A stretch of DNA of 64,000 nt, taken from Vulcaniibacterium gelatinicum (GTDB lineage Bacteria > Pseudomonadota > Gammaproteobacteria > Xanthomonadales > Xanthomonadaceae). Below are positions 1 through 9,300 of the stretch, piece by piece (position 1 is the first letter of the stretch; each line of letters starts with the position of its first letter). The DNA lies in the NCBI RefSeq assembly GCF_008033445.1, contig NZ_VNKO01000017.1, forward strand, positions 1 to 64,000, written 5' to 3'. The notes below the pieces were generated by a model. That model was not told where the DNA came from and ran no database searches. It saw nothing but the letters and a program-made list of their open reading frames with translations. Position numbers and translations under genes: made by a program.

Positions 1-1
1 G

Positions 2-667
2 GCGCAGGTGCAGGCGATGGAGTCGCGGCACGGGGTGGCGCACGGGGCGCACAGCGAGCGGCTGGCGGCGGCGTTGCTGGTCGAGCTGGAGCGGGCGCGG
101 GCGGGGACCGCGACGCGGGTCGAGCTGGATGGGGAGGGACGCGCGCACGCGGTGCTGCCGCGGTTCTACGCGGGCGAGGCGGAGCGGCGGGTGTCGGTGG
201 AGGTGTCGCGTGCGCTCGCGGTGCCGGTGGAGGACAGCGCGGTGCAGTGGCGGCAGCTGCGCGCGCCGCCGCTGCCGGAGCCGCCGGCCGCGCCGCGCAG
301 TGCGGAGCAGGCGCGGTTGCTGGAAGCGTTGCCGGAGGAGACGCGGGCGTTGTTCGCGACCCTGCGCGCGCGGTTTCCGCCGCAGGTGCCGGACGCGCAG
401 GTGGCGCGTGCGATGCGGGCGGCGGAGCAGGGCGGGATCGTGCGTGCCGACCAGGTCGCGGGGGTTGTGGTCCGCGGGCACGAGGCATTCGTGGTGGGGC
501 GCACGCCGGGGGTGCGGGTGGCGATGGACCTGGCGGCGCCGGCGCCGTCGCGGGAGCAGGGGTTGGCGCCAGGGGGCGGGGAGGAGCGCGGCGCGATGCA
601 GCGGGTGCAGGATCCCGTGCACGGGCACGGCCTGCGGCATGGGGCGTTGCTGCGGCGTCCGGATTAG
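2..667 (+). CDS. C-terminal part of an XVIPCD-domain (X-T4SS effector-like) protein, 5' truncated by the window
   Basis: The reading frame is open from the window edge, so only the C-terminal 221 codons are present. The segment near the start carries the pattern 'HSERLAAALL' followed by a Val-Asp-rich stretch and then 'RRVSVEVSRALAVPVEDSAVQW'-type sequence (residues about 17-80). This matches my knowledge of XVIPCD, the C-terminal recruitment domain of Xanthomonadales type IV secretion effectors that kill other bacteria. The following ~130 residues contain Pro/Ala-rich linkers and a helical block and are not recognisable. The toxic domain would lie upstream of the window. Its neighbour is cydA, which is unrelated. 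The XVIPCD family call is reasonably supported; the toxic activity is unknown. Confidence 0.7.
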   Translation, partial: AQVQAMESRHGVAHGAHSERLAAALLVELERARAGTATRVELDGEGRAHAVLPRFYAGEAERRVSVEVSRALAVPVEDSAVQWRQLRAPPLPEPPAAPRSAEQARLLEALPEETRALFATLRARFPPQVPDAQVARAMRAAEQGGIVRADQVAGVVVRGHEAFVVGRTPGVRVAMDLAAPAPSREQGLAPGGGEERGAMQRVQDPVHGHGLRHGALLRRPD

Positions 668-798
668 CGCCCGACGGCGCGCCGGGCACGGCGTTCCCGC
701 GACCCGGTCCCGATCGCGCCGGCACTGGCCCGTATCGCCGGCGCGGCGCACAATGCCGGCCGCGGCGCGCGCCCCCACGCGCGTCCGGAGCGGTGCCC

Positions 799-2202
799 AT
801 GGATGCGTTGCTGCTGTCGCGGATCCAGTTCGGGTTCGTGATCTCGTTCCACATCCTGTTCCCGGCCTTCACCATCGGCCTGGCGAGCTGGCTGGCGTTC
901 CTGGAATGGCGCTGGCTGCGCACCCGCGATGCGCTCTGGCGCGACCTGTACTTCTTCTGGCTGAAGATCTTCGCGATCTCGTTCGGCATGGGCGTGGTCA
1001 GCGGGATCGTGATGAGCTTCCAGTTCGGCACCAACTGGGCGGTGCTGAGCGAGAAGGCCGGCAACATCCTCGGCCCGCTGCTGTCGTACGAGGTGCTGAC
1101 CGCGTTCTTCCTCGAGGCCACCTTCCTCGGGGTGATGCTGTTCGGCTGGACGCGGGTGCCGGAGCGGCTGCATTTCCTGTCCACCTGCATGGTCGCGCTC
1201 GGCACCCTGATCTCGACCTTCTGGATCATCTCGGCCAACAGCTGGATGCAGACGCCGCAGGGCTACACGCTCACCCCGGAGGGCGTGTTCGAGCCGGCGG
1301 ACTGGTGGGCGATCATTTTCAACCCGTCGTTCCCGTACCGGCTGGCGCACATGGTGCTGGCGGCGTTCATCACCACCTGCTTCGTGATCGGGGGCGTGAG
1401 CGCGTGGTACCTGCGCCGCGGCGCGCACGGCGAGGCGGCGCGGCGGATGCTGCGGCTGTCGGTGCTGTTCGCGGCGATCACGGTGCCGGCGCAGGTGCTG
1501 GTCGGCGACCTGCACGGGCTGAACGTGCGCGACCACCAGCCGGTCAAGCTGGCGGCGATGGAGGGGCACTGGCGCAGCCACGGTCCCGGCGCGGGCGTGC
1601 CGCTGGTGCTGTTCGCGCTGCCGGACGAGGCCGCCGAACGCAACCGCTACGAAGTGGCGATCCCGCGCCTGGGCAGCCTGGTCCTGACCCACAGCTGGGA
1701 CGGCGAGATCGCGCCGCTGACCGCGGTGCCGGCCGACCGACGCCCGCCGGTGGCGCCGGTGTTCTGGAGCTTCCGGGTGATGGTGGGGCTGGGCGTGCTG
1801 ATGCTGCTGCTGGCGCTGGCTTCGCTGTGGGCGCTGCGGCGCGGGCGCCTGTACGACGCGCCGTGGCTGCTGCGCGGCTGGCAGTGGATGCTGCCGTCGG
1901 GCTTCGTCTGCATCCTGGCCGGCTGGTACGTGACCGAGATCGGGCGCCAGCCGTGGGTGGTGTACGGCGTGCTGCGCACCAGCGAGGCGCTGAGTCCCGG
2001 CGTGCACGGCGGCAGCGTGCTGGCCTCGCTGCTGGCGTTCGCGGCGGTGTATGCGGTCGTGTTCGGGGCCGGCATCTGGTACCTGGTGAAGCTGTTTCGC
2101 AAGGGCCCGCAGCCGCACGCACCGGTGCCGGAGCGCGTGCCCGGCGAGCGCACCCCGGCGCGGCCGCTGTCGGCCACGGACGAACCGCTCGAGGAGGGCT
2201 GA
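799..2202 (+). CDS. cydA: Cytochrome bd-type ubiquinol oxidase subunit I
   Basis: Integral membrane quinol oxidase subunit that carries the haems and oxidises ubiquinol while reducing O2 to water. The 467-residue protein opens with 'FGFVISFHILFPAFTIG'; the His at position 18 corresponds to the b595 ligand of E. coli CydA. It has the family signature TEIGRQPW near residue 380 and about nine hydrophobic segments. At 467 residues it is clearly shorter than E. coli CydA (about 520), which fits the short Q-loop, cyanide-insensitive (CIO) type. Start ATG 799 is chosen because GGAG lies 8 bases upstream and the protein then begins like the family. A CACAAT element at 749-754 may be the -10 box. The cydB start follows 3 bases after the stop. 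Confidence 0.95.
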   Translation: MDALLLSRIQFGFVISFHILFPAFTIGLASWLAFLEWRWLRTRDALWRDLYFFWLKIFAISFGMGVVSGIVMSFQFGTNWAVLSEKAGNILGPLLSYEVLTAFFLEATFLGVMLFGWTRVPERLHFLSTCMVALGTLISTFWIISANSWMQTPQGYTLTPEGVFEPADWWAIIFNPSFPYRLAHMVLAAFITTCFVIGGVSAWYLRRGAHGEAARRMLRLSVLFAAITVPAQVLVGDLHGLNVRDHQPVKLAAMEGHWRSHGPGAGVPLVLFALPDEAAERNRYEVAIPRLGSLVLTHSWDGEIAPLTAVPADRRPPVAPVFWSFRVMVGLGVLMLLLALASLWALRRGRLYDAPWLLRGWQWMLPSGFVCILAGWYVTEIGRQPWVVYGVLRTSEALSPGVHGGSVLASLLAFAAVYAVVFGAGIWYLVKLFRKGPQPHAPVPERVPGERTPARPLSATDEPLEEG

Positions 2203-2205
2203 GCG

Positions 2206-3213
2206 ATGGACACCGTGCTGCCGGTGGTGTGGTTCGCGGTGATCGGCTTCGGCGTGCTGATGTACGTGCTGCTCGACGGGTTCGTGCTCGGGCTGGGGAT
2301 CCTGGCGCCGTTCGCCGAGGACGAGCACCAGCTCGACCACATGATGAACACCGCCGCGCCGATCTGGGACGGCAACGAGACCTGGCTGGTGCTCGGCGGC
2401 GCAGGGCTGCTGGCGGCGTTCCCGAAGGCCTATGCGCTGATCCTGTCGGCGCTGTACCTGCCGGTGCTGCTGATGCTGATCGCGCTGGTGTTCCGCGGGG
2501 TCGCGTTCGAATTCCGGTTCAAGGCCCGGCGCGGCAGGCGCTTCTGGGGCGCGGCGTTCTCGCTCGGCTCGATCTTCGCCGCGTTCGCGCAGGGCGTGAT
2601 CCTGGGCGCGCTGGTGGAGGGCATGCCGGTGCAGGAGGGCAAGTACGTCGGCGGCGCGTTCGACTGGTTCAGCCCGTTCTCGATGCTCACCGGCGTGGCG
2701 CTGGTGTTCGGCTATGCGCTGCTCGGCTCGACCTGGCTGGTGCTCAAGACCGAAGGCCGGCTGCAGCAGGTGGCGCGCACCCTGACCCGGCCGCTGGTGC
2801 TGGTGACGGTGGCGTTCATGGGCCTGGTCAGCGCCTGGCTGCCGTTCCTGGACTCGCGGATCATGGCGCGCTGGTTCGAGGGCGGGAACTTCTGGTGGCT
2901 CTCGCCGGTGCCGCTGCTGGCGCTGCTCAACGCCTGGGCGCTGTGGCGTGCGGCGCTGCGCGAGGGCCGCGACGCGGCGCCGTTCGTGCTCGCGCTGACC
3001 TTCTTCGCGCTCGGCTTCGCCGGGCTGGTACTCGGGCTCTGGCCGTACCTGGTGCCGCCGGCGCTGACGATCTGGGACGCAGCCTCGCCGCCGTCGTCGC
3101 AGGGCTTCGTGCTGGTCGGGCTGGTCGTGCTGCTGCCGGCGATCCTGGCCTACACGTGGTGGTCGTACTCGGTGTTCCGCGGCAAGGTCGCGGCGGACGC
3201 GGGTTACCACTGA
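2206..3213 (+). CDS. cydB: Cytochrome bd-type ubiquinol oxidase subunit II
   Basis: Partner membrane subunit of CydA, 335 residues and about eight to nine transmembrane helices. The N-terminus 'VLPVVWFAVIGFGVLMYVLLDGFVLGLGIL' and the 'NTAAPIWDGNETWLVLGG' motif (about residues 47-65) are typical of the CydB/CioB family. A GAGGAGGG ribosome site lies inside the end of cydA, so the two subunits are translated from one message. I find no cydX-like small ORF directly downstream and no cydDC in the window. CIO-type oxidases often lack CydX, so its absence agrees with the short Q-loop of CydA. The gene ends just before the convergent minus-strand effector operon. Confidence 0.95.
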   Translation: MDTVLPVVWFAVIGFGVLMYVLLDGFVLGLGILAPFAEDEHQLDHMMNTAAPIWDGNETWLVLGGAGLLAAFPKAYALILSALYLPVLLMLIALVFRGVAFEFRFKARRGRRFWGAAFSLGSIFAAFAQGVILGALVEGMPVQEGKYVGGAFDWFSPFSMLTGVALVFGYALLGSTWLVLKTEGRLQQVARTLTRPLVLVTVAFMGLVSAWLPFLDSRIMARWFEGGNFWWLSPVPLLALLNAWALWRAALREGRDAAPFVLALTFFALGFAGLVLGLWPYLVPPALTIWDAASPPSSQGFVLVGLVVLLPAILAYTWWSYSVFRGKVAADAGYH

Positions 3214-3228
3214 GCCGGCGCGACCGGT

Positions 3229-3500
3229 TCAGCGCGGGCGGACCGGCACGTACTGGCCGCGGTCGCCGTAGCGCGGGCCGTCGCGCTCGACGTTCGCGCA
3301 CAGCCGCTCGCCGCACAGGGTCACGTCGGCGTAGTGCATCGCCGGCCAAGCGCCGCCGAGCAGCAGCGCGAGCAGGCTGCCGAGCACCACGGCGGACGTC
3401 TTCCAGAGCAGGCGCCGCTCATCGAGTCGCAGCGGCGTTCGAACTGCTCCATCAGCAGCGCGGCCCTGCCGATGAGCGCGGTCAATTCTTCCTGTTGCAT
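3229..3500 (-). pseudogene. Frameshifted remnant of a small membrane-anchored protein
   Basis: A good ribosome site (AGGAG) precedes ATG 3500, and the first frame reads 'MQQEELTALIGRAALLMEQFERRC' before running into unrelated sequence. In the minus frame ending at the TGA at 3229-3231, the DNA below about 3430 encodes a sensible C-terminus: a hydrophobic helix 'TSAVVLGSLLALLLGG' and then a Cys-containing tail 'YADVTLCGERLC' ending in 'YVPVRPR'. The two halves are out of register by one base near 3421-3440, and a central segment may also be missing. From memory, similar small proteins (coiled helix, one membrane helix, Cys-rich tail) occur beside secreted effectors in Xanthomonadaceae, but I cannot name the family. 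It is the last gene of the minus-strand effector operon. Confidence 0.55.
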
Positions 3501-3531
3501 GGGGGGGCTCCTGCCCGTGGTCGTGGACGGG

Positions 3532-4875
3532 TCAGCGCATGCGTGGCGCGGATCGCGCCCGGACGGGATCCTGCGTTTCCGGCATGACCGCTGGTTGGGT
3601 GGCGGCATGCCGGGTGGCGAGGGCCTCCATCGCGTCCAGCGTCGCCATGGCTTCGGCGCGCAGCGCACGGCCGGCGTCATGGTCGGCGGCGGCGCGCAAT
3701 GCCTGGCGGAACGCGGCGTCGTCGCCGGAGCCGGCGGCGGCCAGCAGCCGCTGCACGAGCGCGGGCGGGTCGTCGCGCCCGCAGCGTTCGCCCTGCCCGA
3801 TGCCGTCGTTGCGCAGCAGGGTCATGGGGACATCGTGACGCGGCGGCCGGGGCACGAAGTCGGGCAGCGTGAAGATGCCGCCGTCGCCGAACAGGCCGGT
3901 GTCCCGGTGGCGCACCGGCTCGCGCACCTGCGGCGCCCTGGGACTGGTGCGGCGCGCCGGTTCCCCGGGAGGGATCGGGCCGCGGATCTGGTCGAGGCGG
4001 TCGGCCAGCATCCCGGCAGCGCCGCGCGCGCCGCGGGTGACCGCTTCGCGGGCGAAGGCGACGTCGCCACGGAACTTGTCGAACAGCGGAGCCTGGGCGT
4101 CCGCCAGCCGGCGCGTCTCCGGATCGGCCAGCACCGAGCGGTCGGGCCGGCCATGCGCGCCCACGTCGAGGAAGTGGTGCATCGAATGCGAGGCGTGCAC
4201 GCGTTCGACGAAGGCACCGATGAGGTTGCGCTGGTCGAACGGGTTGCGGTCGTTGCCATAGCCATGGCGGCGCAGCGCCTGCACTTCCTCCGGCAGCGCG
4301 TAGCGGACCACCCGGCCGTAGTGCGGACTGGCGGCGCTGACGCCATCGGCGGCCATCACGTGGTTGGTCACGGCATCGCCGCCAGCCGGGATTCGGTAAC
4401 CCAGGCCGGCCGCGCCGTAGGCATTGAAGGTCTCCCCGCGCAGGGCGAAATGGTGCGCGGTGATCTGCGCCAGGGTGCCGCCGAGGGAGTGGCCGGTGAC
4501 GGTGACGGTGGGAGCCTGCCCGGTGCGTTGTTCGATCGTCCGAGCGCGCTCCAGTGCACGTGCCGTCAACTCAATGGCATCCTTCGCCTGCGGGTTGACC
4601 CGCGCCAGCACCATCGCGCCGTCGGTGGCCACCAGATCGCGGAGGAACTGCGCGTCGAACTCGGTGCCGCGGTGGGCCACGATCAGCGCACCGGTGTCGT
4701 GGCGCTGGTAGAGCGTCCCCTGGTAGCCGGAGCGGCGGTGGATGTGCATCAGGGGTTCGTAGGTGACGCCGCTGAGAACGACATGCCTGTACTTGGTGGG
4801 ATCCACAGGATCGCGTTCAGGTGCTTTGTAGCTGTGGTCTGCAAGCCACGCATAGTCGAGACTGCGCATGCTCAT
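3532..4875 (-). CDS. Lipase class 3-like putative secreted toxin (GHSLGG)
   Basis: A 447-residue alpha/beta hydrolase. 'GALIVAHRGT' at about residues 62-71 is the oxyanion-side strand of class 3 lipases, and GHSLGG places the nucleophile at Ser130. 'FNAYGAAGLGY' and a later 'HASHSMHHFLDVG' provide possible acid and His positions. There is no signal peptide, as expected for a protein delivered by a contact-dependent system. The last ~130 residues are Pro/Arg-rich and Ala-rich helical; I do not see a convincing XVIPCD there, so the secretion route is open. The start codon overlaps the stop of the upstream lipoprotein gene (ATGA), the arrangement expected when an immunity protein is made just before its toxin. 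Membrane phospholipids are the likely target by inference. Confidence 0.75.
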   Translation of the reverse strand: MSMRSLDYAWLADHSYKAPERDPVDPTKYRHVVLSGVTYEPLMHIHRRSGYQGTLYQRHDTGALIVAHRGTEFDAQFLRDLVATDGAMVLARVNPQAKDAIELTARALERARTIEQRTGQAPTVTVTGHSLGGTLAQITAHHFALRGETFNAYGAAGLGYRIPAGGDAVTNHVMAADGVSAASPHYGRVVRYALPEEVQALRRHGYGNDRNPFDQRNLIGAFVERVHASHSMHHFLDVGAHGRPDRSVLADPETRRLADAQAPLFDKFRGDVAFAREAVTRGARGAAGMLADRLDQIRGPIPPGEPARRTSPRAPQVREPVRHRDTGLFGDGGIFTLPDFVPRPPRHDVPMTLLRNDGIGQGERCGRDDPPALVQRLLAAAGSGDDAAFRQALRAAADHDAGRALRAEAMATLDAMEALATRHAATQPAVMPETQDPVRARSAPRMR

Positions 4876-5501
4876 GGCGTCAGCGCCTCCGCCTTGAGGG
4901 TGATGCTGAAGAGTTCGTCACGCAGTTCGGGTTTGTAACGAAGGGGATCGGTGAATCCCGAGTCTGGAAAGTCGTCGATGTCTTCGCGCGGATAACCGCC
5001 CTTCCAGTAGTAATGGGTCACGCCTGCCGGATGCGTCAGATCCTTGGCGGGCAAGTGGGCGATGAAGGTGGTCTCTCCCGGCGCGCCGGTGGCGCGGAAG
5101 GTGAAGATGACCGAATTGAACATCCAGCGGCACACGCCGTGGCCGAAGTAATCCGCCTCGGCCATGCCGTCCACGTAGAACACGGCGACGTGTTCACCGG
5201 TGGGCGTGCGGGTGGGGGCAAGGGGCAGTCCCTCGGTGATCGGCGTGGTCTGCACGCCGGAGAACGTCTCCGCGGGCGGCAGGCAGGTCCAATCGGTGAT
5301 CTGGTAACCCGCGTCCGCCATCACTTCGGCAAACGGCCCGGGCGCATCACGTACGGTGACGGTGACGCGGTAGGCCTGCTGCGGATGCGGGTTGGGGCGG
5401 TACGGCGGCCGGTCGTCGTGCATGGCGGGGGCGGATGCGCCGCAGGCGGTGGTGGCGAGGGCGAGCAGGGCGGGCAGGAGGAAGTGGTCGTGCACGGTCA
5501 T
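4872..5501 (-). CDS. Putative lipoprotein, candidate immunity protein for the adjacent lipase
   Basis: 209 residues starting 'MTVHDHFLLPALLALATTACG', with a hydrophobic signal and a lipobox-like ALATTAC, so it is probably anchored in the periplasmic membrane leaflet. The mature part has a 'YRVTVTVRDAPGPFAEVMADAGYQ' strand-rich segment and several Trp/Tyr-rich stretches ('THYYWKGGYPREDIDDFPDSGF'). I recognise no named domain. Both ends overlap neighbours by 4 bases (ATGA), so it is translationally coupled to the 101-residue protein upstream and to the lipase downstream. A periplasmic lipoprotein made with a lipase toxin is the classical immunity arrangement. The function is inferred from context only. 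Confidence 0.65.
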   Translation of the reverse strand: MTVHDHFLLPALLALATTACGASAPAMHDDRPPYRPNPHPQQAYRVTVTVRDAPGPFAEVMADAGYQITDWTCLPPAETFSGVQTTPITEGLPLAPTRTPTGEHVAVFYVDGMAEADYFGHGVCRWMFNSVIFTFRATGAPGETTFIAHLPAKDLTHPAGVTHYYWKGGYPREDIDDFPDSGFTDPLRYKPELRDELFSITLKAEALTP

Positions 5502-5803
5502 TGCGGCGGCACCTCGGCATCGGCGAGGGAACATGCGGCGTAGGCGAGGACCTGTTCCCACGCCTGGGCCGGGTCGGACAGGGAGGGGGCGGCCGGAGGG
5601 TCGCCTTGCGTGACGCAGGCGGCGCTGGCCGGAGAGAGGTCGGTGGGCGCAACTGTGTTGCGGGCTTCGTCGGGCGCGATGCAGGCCGGATGGTGCGCGT
5701 CGTCGGAGCGATCTCCGGCGCGATGCGCGGGGATCTCCCCCGGGCCTTGCGCGGCGGCCAGGCCGGAGACGGCAAGCAGCAGGGCGATGACGGGGAGAGG
5801 CAT
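5498..5803 (-). CDS. Small secreted Cys-containing protein, first gene of the lipase operon
   Basis: A 101-residue protein beginning 'MPLPVIALLLAVSGLAAAQG', a clear Sec signal peptide with cleavage after AAA/AAQ. The mature part is Pro/Ala/Asp-rich with three cysteines. I recognise no domain. Start ATG 5803 is favoured by AGGA 6 bases upstream and by the signal peptide beginning exactly there; the same frame is open further upstream but reads as Arg-rich nonsense. The stop overlaps the ATG of the lipoprotein gene, so it belongs to the same message. It could be a second periplasmic immunity factor or an accessory protein. Confidence 0.55.
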   Translation of the reverse strand: MPLPVIALLLAVSGLAAAQGPGEIPAHRAGDRSDDAHHPACIAPDEARNTVAPTDLSPASAACVTQGDPPAAPSLSDPAQAWEQVLAYAACSLADAEVPPQ

Positions 5804-5965
5804 GTGTTCCTGCGGAACGGGCGTGCACAAGGGGGATGGCCGCGTCCACCCGGTGGCGGAGCGGGGACGGCGGAACGGGAGAGCGGAACGGCGGCGCCGG
5901 CGCGCGCGAGGTGACGGGCGGTCCCTGCGAAGTGCAGCGGTTGCGCTGCCATGCCACTTCCTTGT

Positions 5966-5980
5966 CGGCAGAATCTGCCG
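5966..5980. promoter_or_regulatory. Perfect palindrome between the lipase operon and ycgL
   Basis: CGGCAGA-A-TCTGCCG is a perfect 7-bp inverted repeat around one base. It lies in the 290-bp region between the divergent minus-strand operon (start 5803) and ycgL (start 6094). The shape is that of a dimeric regulator's operator. The bound protein is unknown, and I could not assign convincing -35/-10 boxes on either strand. Confidence 0.4.
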
Positions 5981-6093
5981 TCGCAGGCTAGTCAGGAGGT
6001 CACGCATGGTCAAGCCGGGGCGCGGCCGCTTCCGGTTCCCGCCCCCGTCCTTTTCCAGCACAATCGTTTCCGGGTCTTCCCCGTTGCGGCCGC

Positions 6094-6366
6094 ATGCACG
6101 CCTACGTCTACAAGAGCCTGAAAAGGGCCGACACCTACGTCTTTCTCGCCGCCCGCGACGATTTCGAGCGGCTGCCGGAGACGCTGCGCGCGGAGCTCGG
6201 GCCGCTGCGGTTCGTGCTCGAGGTGGCGCTGACGCCGGGGCGCAAGCTGGCCCGCACGGACGCCGACACGGTGCGCGAGCACCTGGCCGTGCGCGGTTTC
6301 CACCTGCAGCTGCCGCCGCAGGGCGTGGACGATCTGCCGTACGAACGCTGGGGGCGCGATGTCTGA
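6094..6366 (+). CDS. ycgL: YcgL domain-containing protein
   Basis: A 90-residue protein that reads as the YcgL family: '[30 protein letters not shown]' at the N-terminus, the central '[34 protein letters not shown]', then a short acidic tail. The family is small, cytoplasmic and widespread in gammaproteobacteria, with no established molecular function. The stop overlaps the start of the ankyrin gene by 8 bases, so the two are probably co-transcribed. A CACAAT box at 6059-6064 lies about 29 bases before the start. Confidence 0.9.
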   Translation: MHAYVYKSLKRADTYVFLAARDDFERLPETLRAELGPLRFVLEVALTPGRKLARTDADTVREHLAVRGFHLQLPPQGVDDLPYERWGRDV

Positions 6367-9300
6367 GCGCCGACGCCGGGCGGGACGGATCGCGCTGGCG
6401 GCACTGGCGGGCACGGCACTGGCGGCGCTGGCCGGCTTCGGCGGCGTGGTCGCGGCGCTGGCCGGCGCGCTCGCGCAACCGGCCTTCGCGCTCGCGCTGT
6501 CCTGGGCGCAGGGCGCGCGCACGGAGCCGGCCGCGCTGCGGCCGGCGCTCGCGCTGGCCGGGGTGTGGGGGCTGGCGCTCGCCGGCAGCGCGGCACTGAT
6601 CGCCTGGCCGCTGGCGGCGTTGCGCGACAGCGGCAGCCTGGCCGCGGCGATCGGCCTGAGCGGCATGGCCGGGGTGTGCGTGCTGGCGCTGTGGCGCACG
6701 TGGCCGCTGTGGCGCGGCCTGGAGCGCGGCGACGGCGGCGACTGGCGGGCGCAGGTGCGCGCGCTGGGCGAGGTCGAGATCGGCGCCTGGCGCGGACTCG
6801 GCGCGGCCGCATGCGTGGCCGCGGTGCTGGCGCTGGTGCTGCTCGCGGCGTGGCCGGAGCTGCTGCCGGCGGGCGACGTGCGCTGGGGCGTGGCGGCGCT
6901 GCTGGTGCTGCTCTCGCCGCTGGCGCACTGGGGCCTGCAGCGGATCGCCGCGCCGACTCCGCTGCCGGCCATGCCGGTGCCGGCGTTCGCGGCGGAGGCG
7001 CCGGCTGCCGACGGCGCCCCCGCCGACCTGCACGCCCACGAACTGGACGAGGCGCTGTACGCCGCGGCCCGCGCCGGGCGCGTGGACCGCGCCCTGGCCC
7101 TGCTCGAGGCCGGCGCCGACGCGCATGCGCTGCCGCCGCCGGGCGACCGCGACCAGCGCACCCTGCCGATGCTGGCGGCGGTGCTGCCCGACCTGCGCCT
7201 GCTGCGCGCGCTGATCGCCTGCGGCGTGGATCTCAACGCCGTGCACGCCGGGATGACGCCGCTGCTCGCCGCCACCCGCGACAGCTGGCACGGCCGGCCC
7301 GAGGCGGTGATGACCCTGCTCGCCAACGGCGCCGACCCGCGCCTCGCCGACGCCGAGGGCAACACCCCGCTGCACCACGCCGCGCGCAGCACCGACCCCG
7401 GTGTGGCCGCGCTGCTGCGCGACGCCGCGGCCGAACTCGACGTGGCCAACCGCGACGGGCTGACCCCGCTCGGCATCGCCTGCGCCTGCGGCAACTGGCG
7501 CCTGGCCAGGTTCCTGCTCGAGCGCGGCGCGCGGCCCGAGCCGCCCGGCGCCACGCCCGCGTTGCTGGCCGCGGCCGGCGGCGAGGAGGACGACCCCGCC
7601 GGCGTGCAACTGCTGCTGCGATACAAGGCTCGGGTGGACGCGCGCGACGCGCGCCGGCGCAGTGCCCTGCACGAGGCGGCCCTGGCCGGGCACGCCGAGA
7701 TCGTCGGCGCGCTGCTCGCGGCCGGCGCCGACCCGCACGCCTGCGACGGGGACGGCCGCACGCCCTGGCTGGAGGCCGCGCGCGGCGGCCATGGCGCGGT
7801 GCTCGAGCGCCTGCTCGCGGTGCGCCCCGAGCCGCACGCGGCCGACCGCGAGGGCCGCACCGCCCTGCACCTGGCCTGCCTGGCCGAGCAGGCGAACCCG
7901 GCGCTGGTGCAGCGCCTGCTCGAGCTCGGCCTGGATCCGGCCCAGCCCGACCGCGACGGCCGCCGTCCCGCCGACCTGGCCGCCGAGGCCGGGCGCTGGC
8001 GCCTGGTGGCGCTGCTCGACCCCGACTATCCGCTGCCGGCCGCGGTGGCCGATGCCGGCGGTGCCGCGCACGCCCCCGACCGCAGCCCGGCGGTATTGCT
8101 GCGCGAAGGCCTGGCCGCCGGGCGTTTCGACGGCCTCGACGCGCTGACCCGGCTGCTGGCGCCGGCCGAACTCGGCGCGCTGCTGCACGAGCCCGAGCTG
8201 CAGCGCCGCCCGTCGTGCCTGGAGTGGCTGCTCGCGCACGGGGCCGATCCGGAAGCACGCGCGGACGGGGCGGGCGACACCGTGCTGCTGGCCCTGCTCG
8301 GCCAGGGGCCGGCCGGGCTGCCGGCGGCCCAGATCCTGCTGCGGCGCGCGGTCAGTCCCGCCGGCGCCGGCGGGCTGGCGCGTTTTCTCGCCGCCTGCGT
8401 CGCCGGCGACCAGGGCGCGCGCGGTCTGGAGGCCGCCGCGCTCGACCTGCTCGAACGCGGCGCCGATCCCTTCGGCGTCTCGCCGGCCGGCGACCCGCCG
8501 CTGGCGCTGGCGGTGCGGCTGGGCTGGTCGCGCCTGTGCGAACGGCTGATCGCGCACGGCGCCGACCTGGATGCCTGCGACGCCCACGGCATGACCGCGC
8601 TGCACCTGGCCGCCGCGCTCGGCCGTGAGACCGCGCTGAAACTGCTGGTGCGCCACGGCGCCAACCCCGGGATCCGCGCCGCCGACGGGCAGACTCCGCT
8701 CGGCGTGGCGCTCGCCTCCGGCCGCCGCGACCTGGCCGACTGGCTCGACTGGCGCGGCTGGCCGCTGCCGCGGCGCGCGCTGCACCCGGCCGACCTGCCG
8801 GCGGCGGCGATCGTCGGCGACGCCGACGCGGTGCGCCGCCTGCTCGACCTCGGCCTGGCGGTGGACGCGGTGGACGCCCAGGGCTGCAGCGCCCTGCTGC
8901 GCGCGGCCGGCGGCGGCCACCGCGCGGTGGTGGAGCTGCTGCTCGCGCGCGGCGCCGACCCCTGCCTGGCCGCGCGCTCCGGCGCCACCCCGCTCTCGGC
9001 CGCGGTGAGCATGCGCCATGCCGACATCGTGGACCGCCTGCTCGCGGCCGGCGCCCCGCTGGAACAGCGCCTGCCCGGCGGCGTCACCGTGCTGATGCTC
9101 GCCGCCGCGCTCGGCCTGCCCGACCTGTGCGCGCGCCTGCTCAACGCCGGCGCCGACGTCCACGCCTGCGACGCGCAGGGCCTGGCCCCGCTGCACTGCG
9201 CCGCGGTGTACGGTTTCACCGCGCGCGAGCGCCCGCGCCTGGTGGCCCTGCTCGATACCCTGCTGCTGGCCGGGGCCGAACCGGACCAGGCCGCCGCCGG

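Noticed and set aside
129..3587. Plus-strand open frame of 1152 codons over the cydAB region
   Set aside because: Arg/Ala/Gly-rich nonsense produced by GC-rich codons; it overlaps cydA and cydB in another frame and shows no domain.
5987..6599. Perfect AGGAGGT followed by ATG 6006 on the plus strand
   Set aside because: The product is Arg/Pro-rich without domains and runs in a shadow frame through ycgL, so the ribosome-site match is taken as chance.
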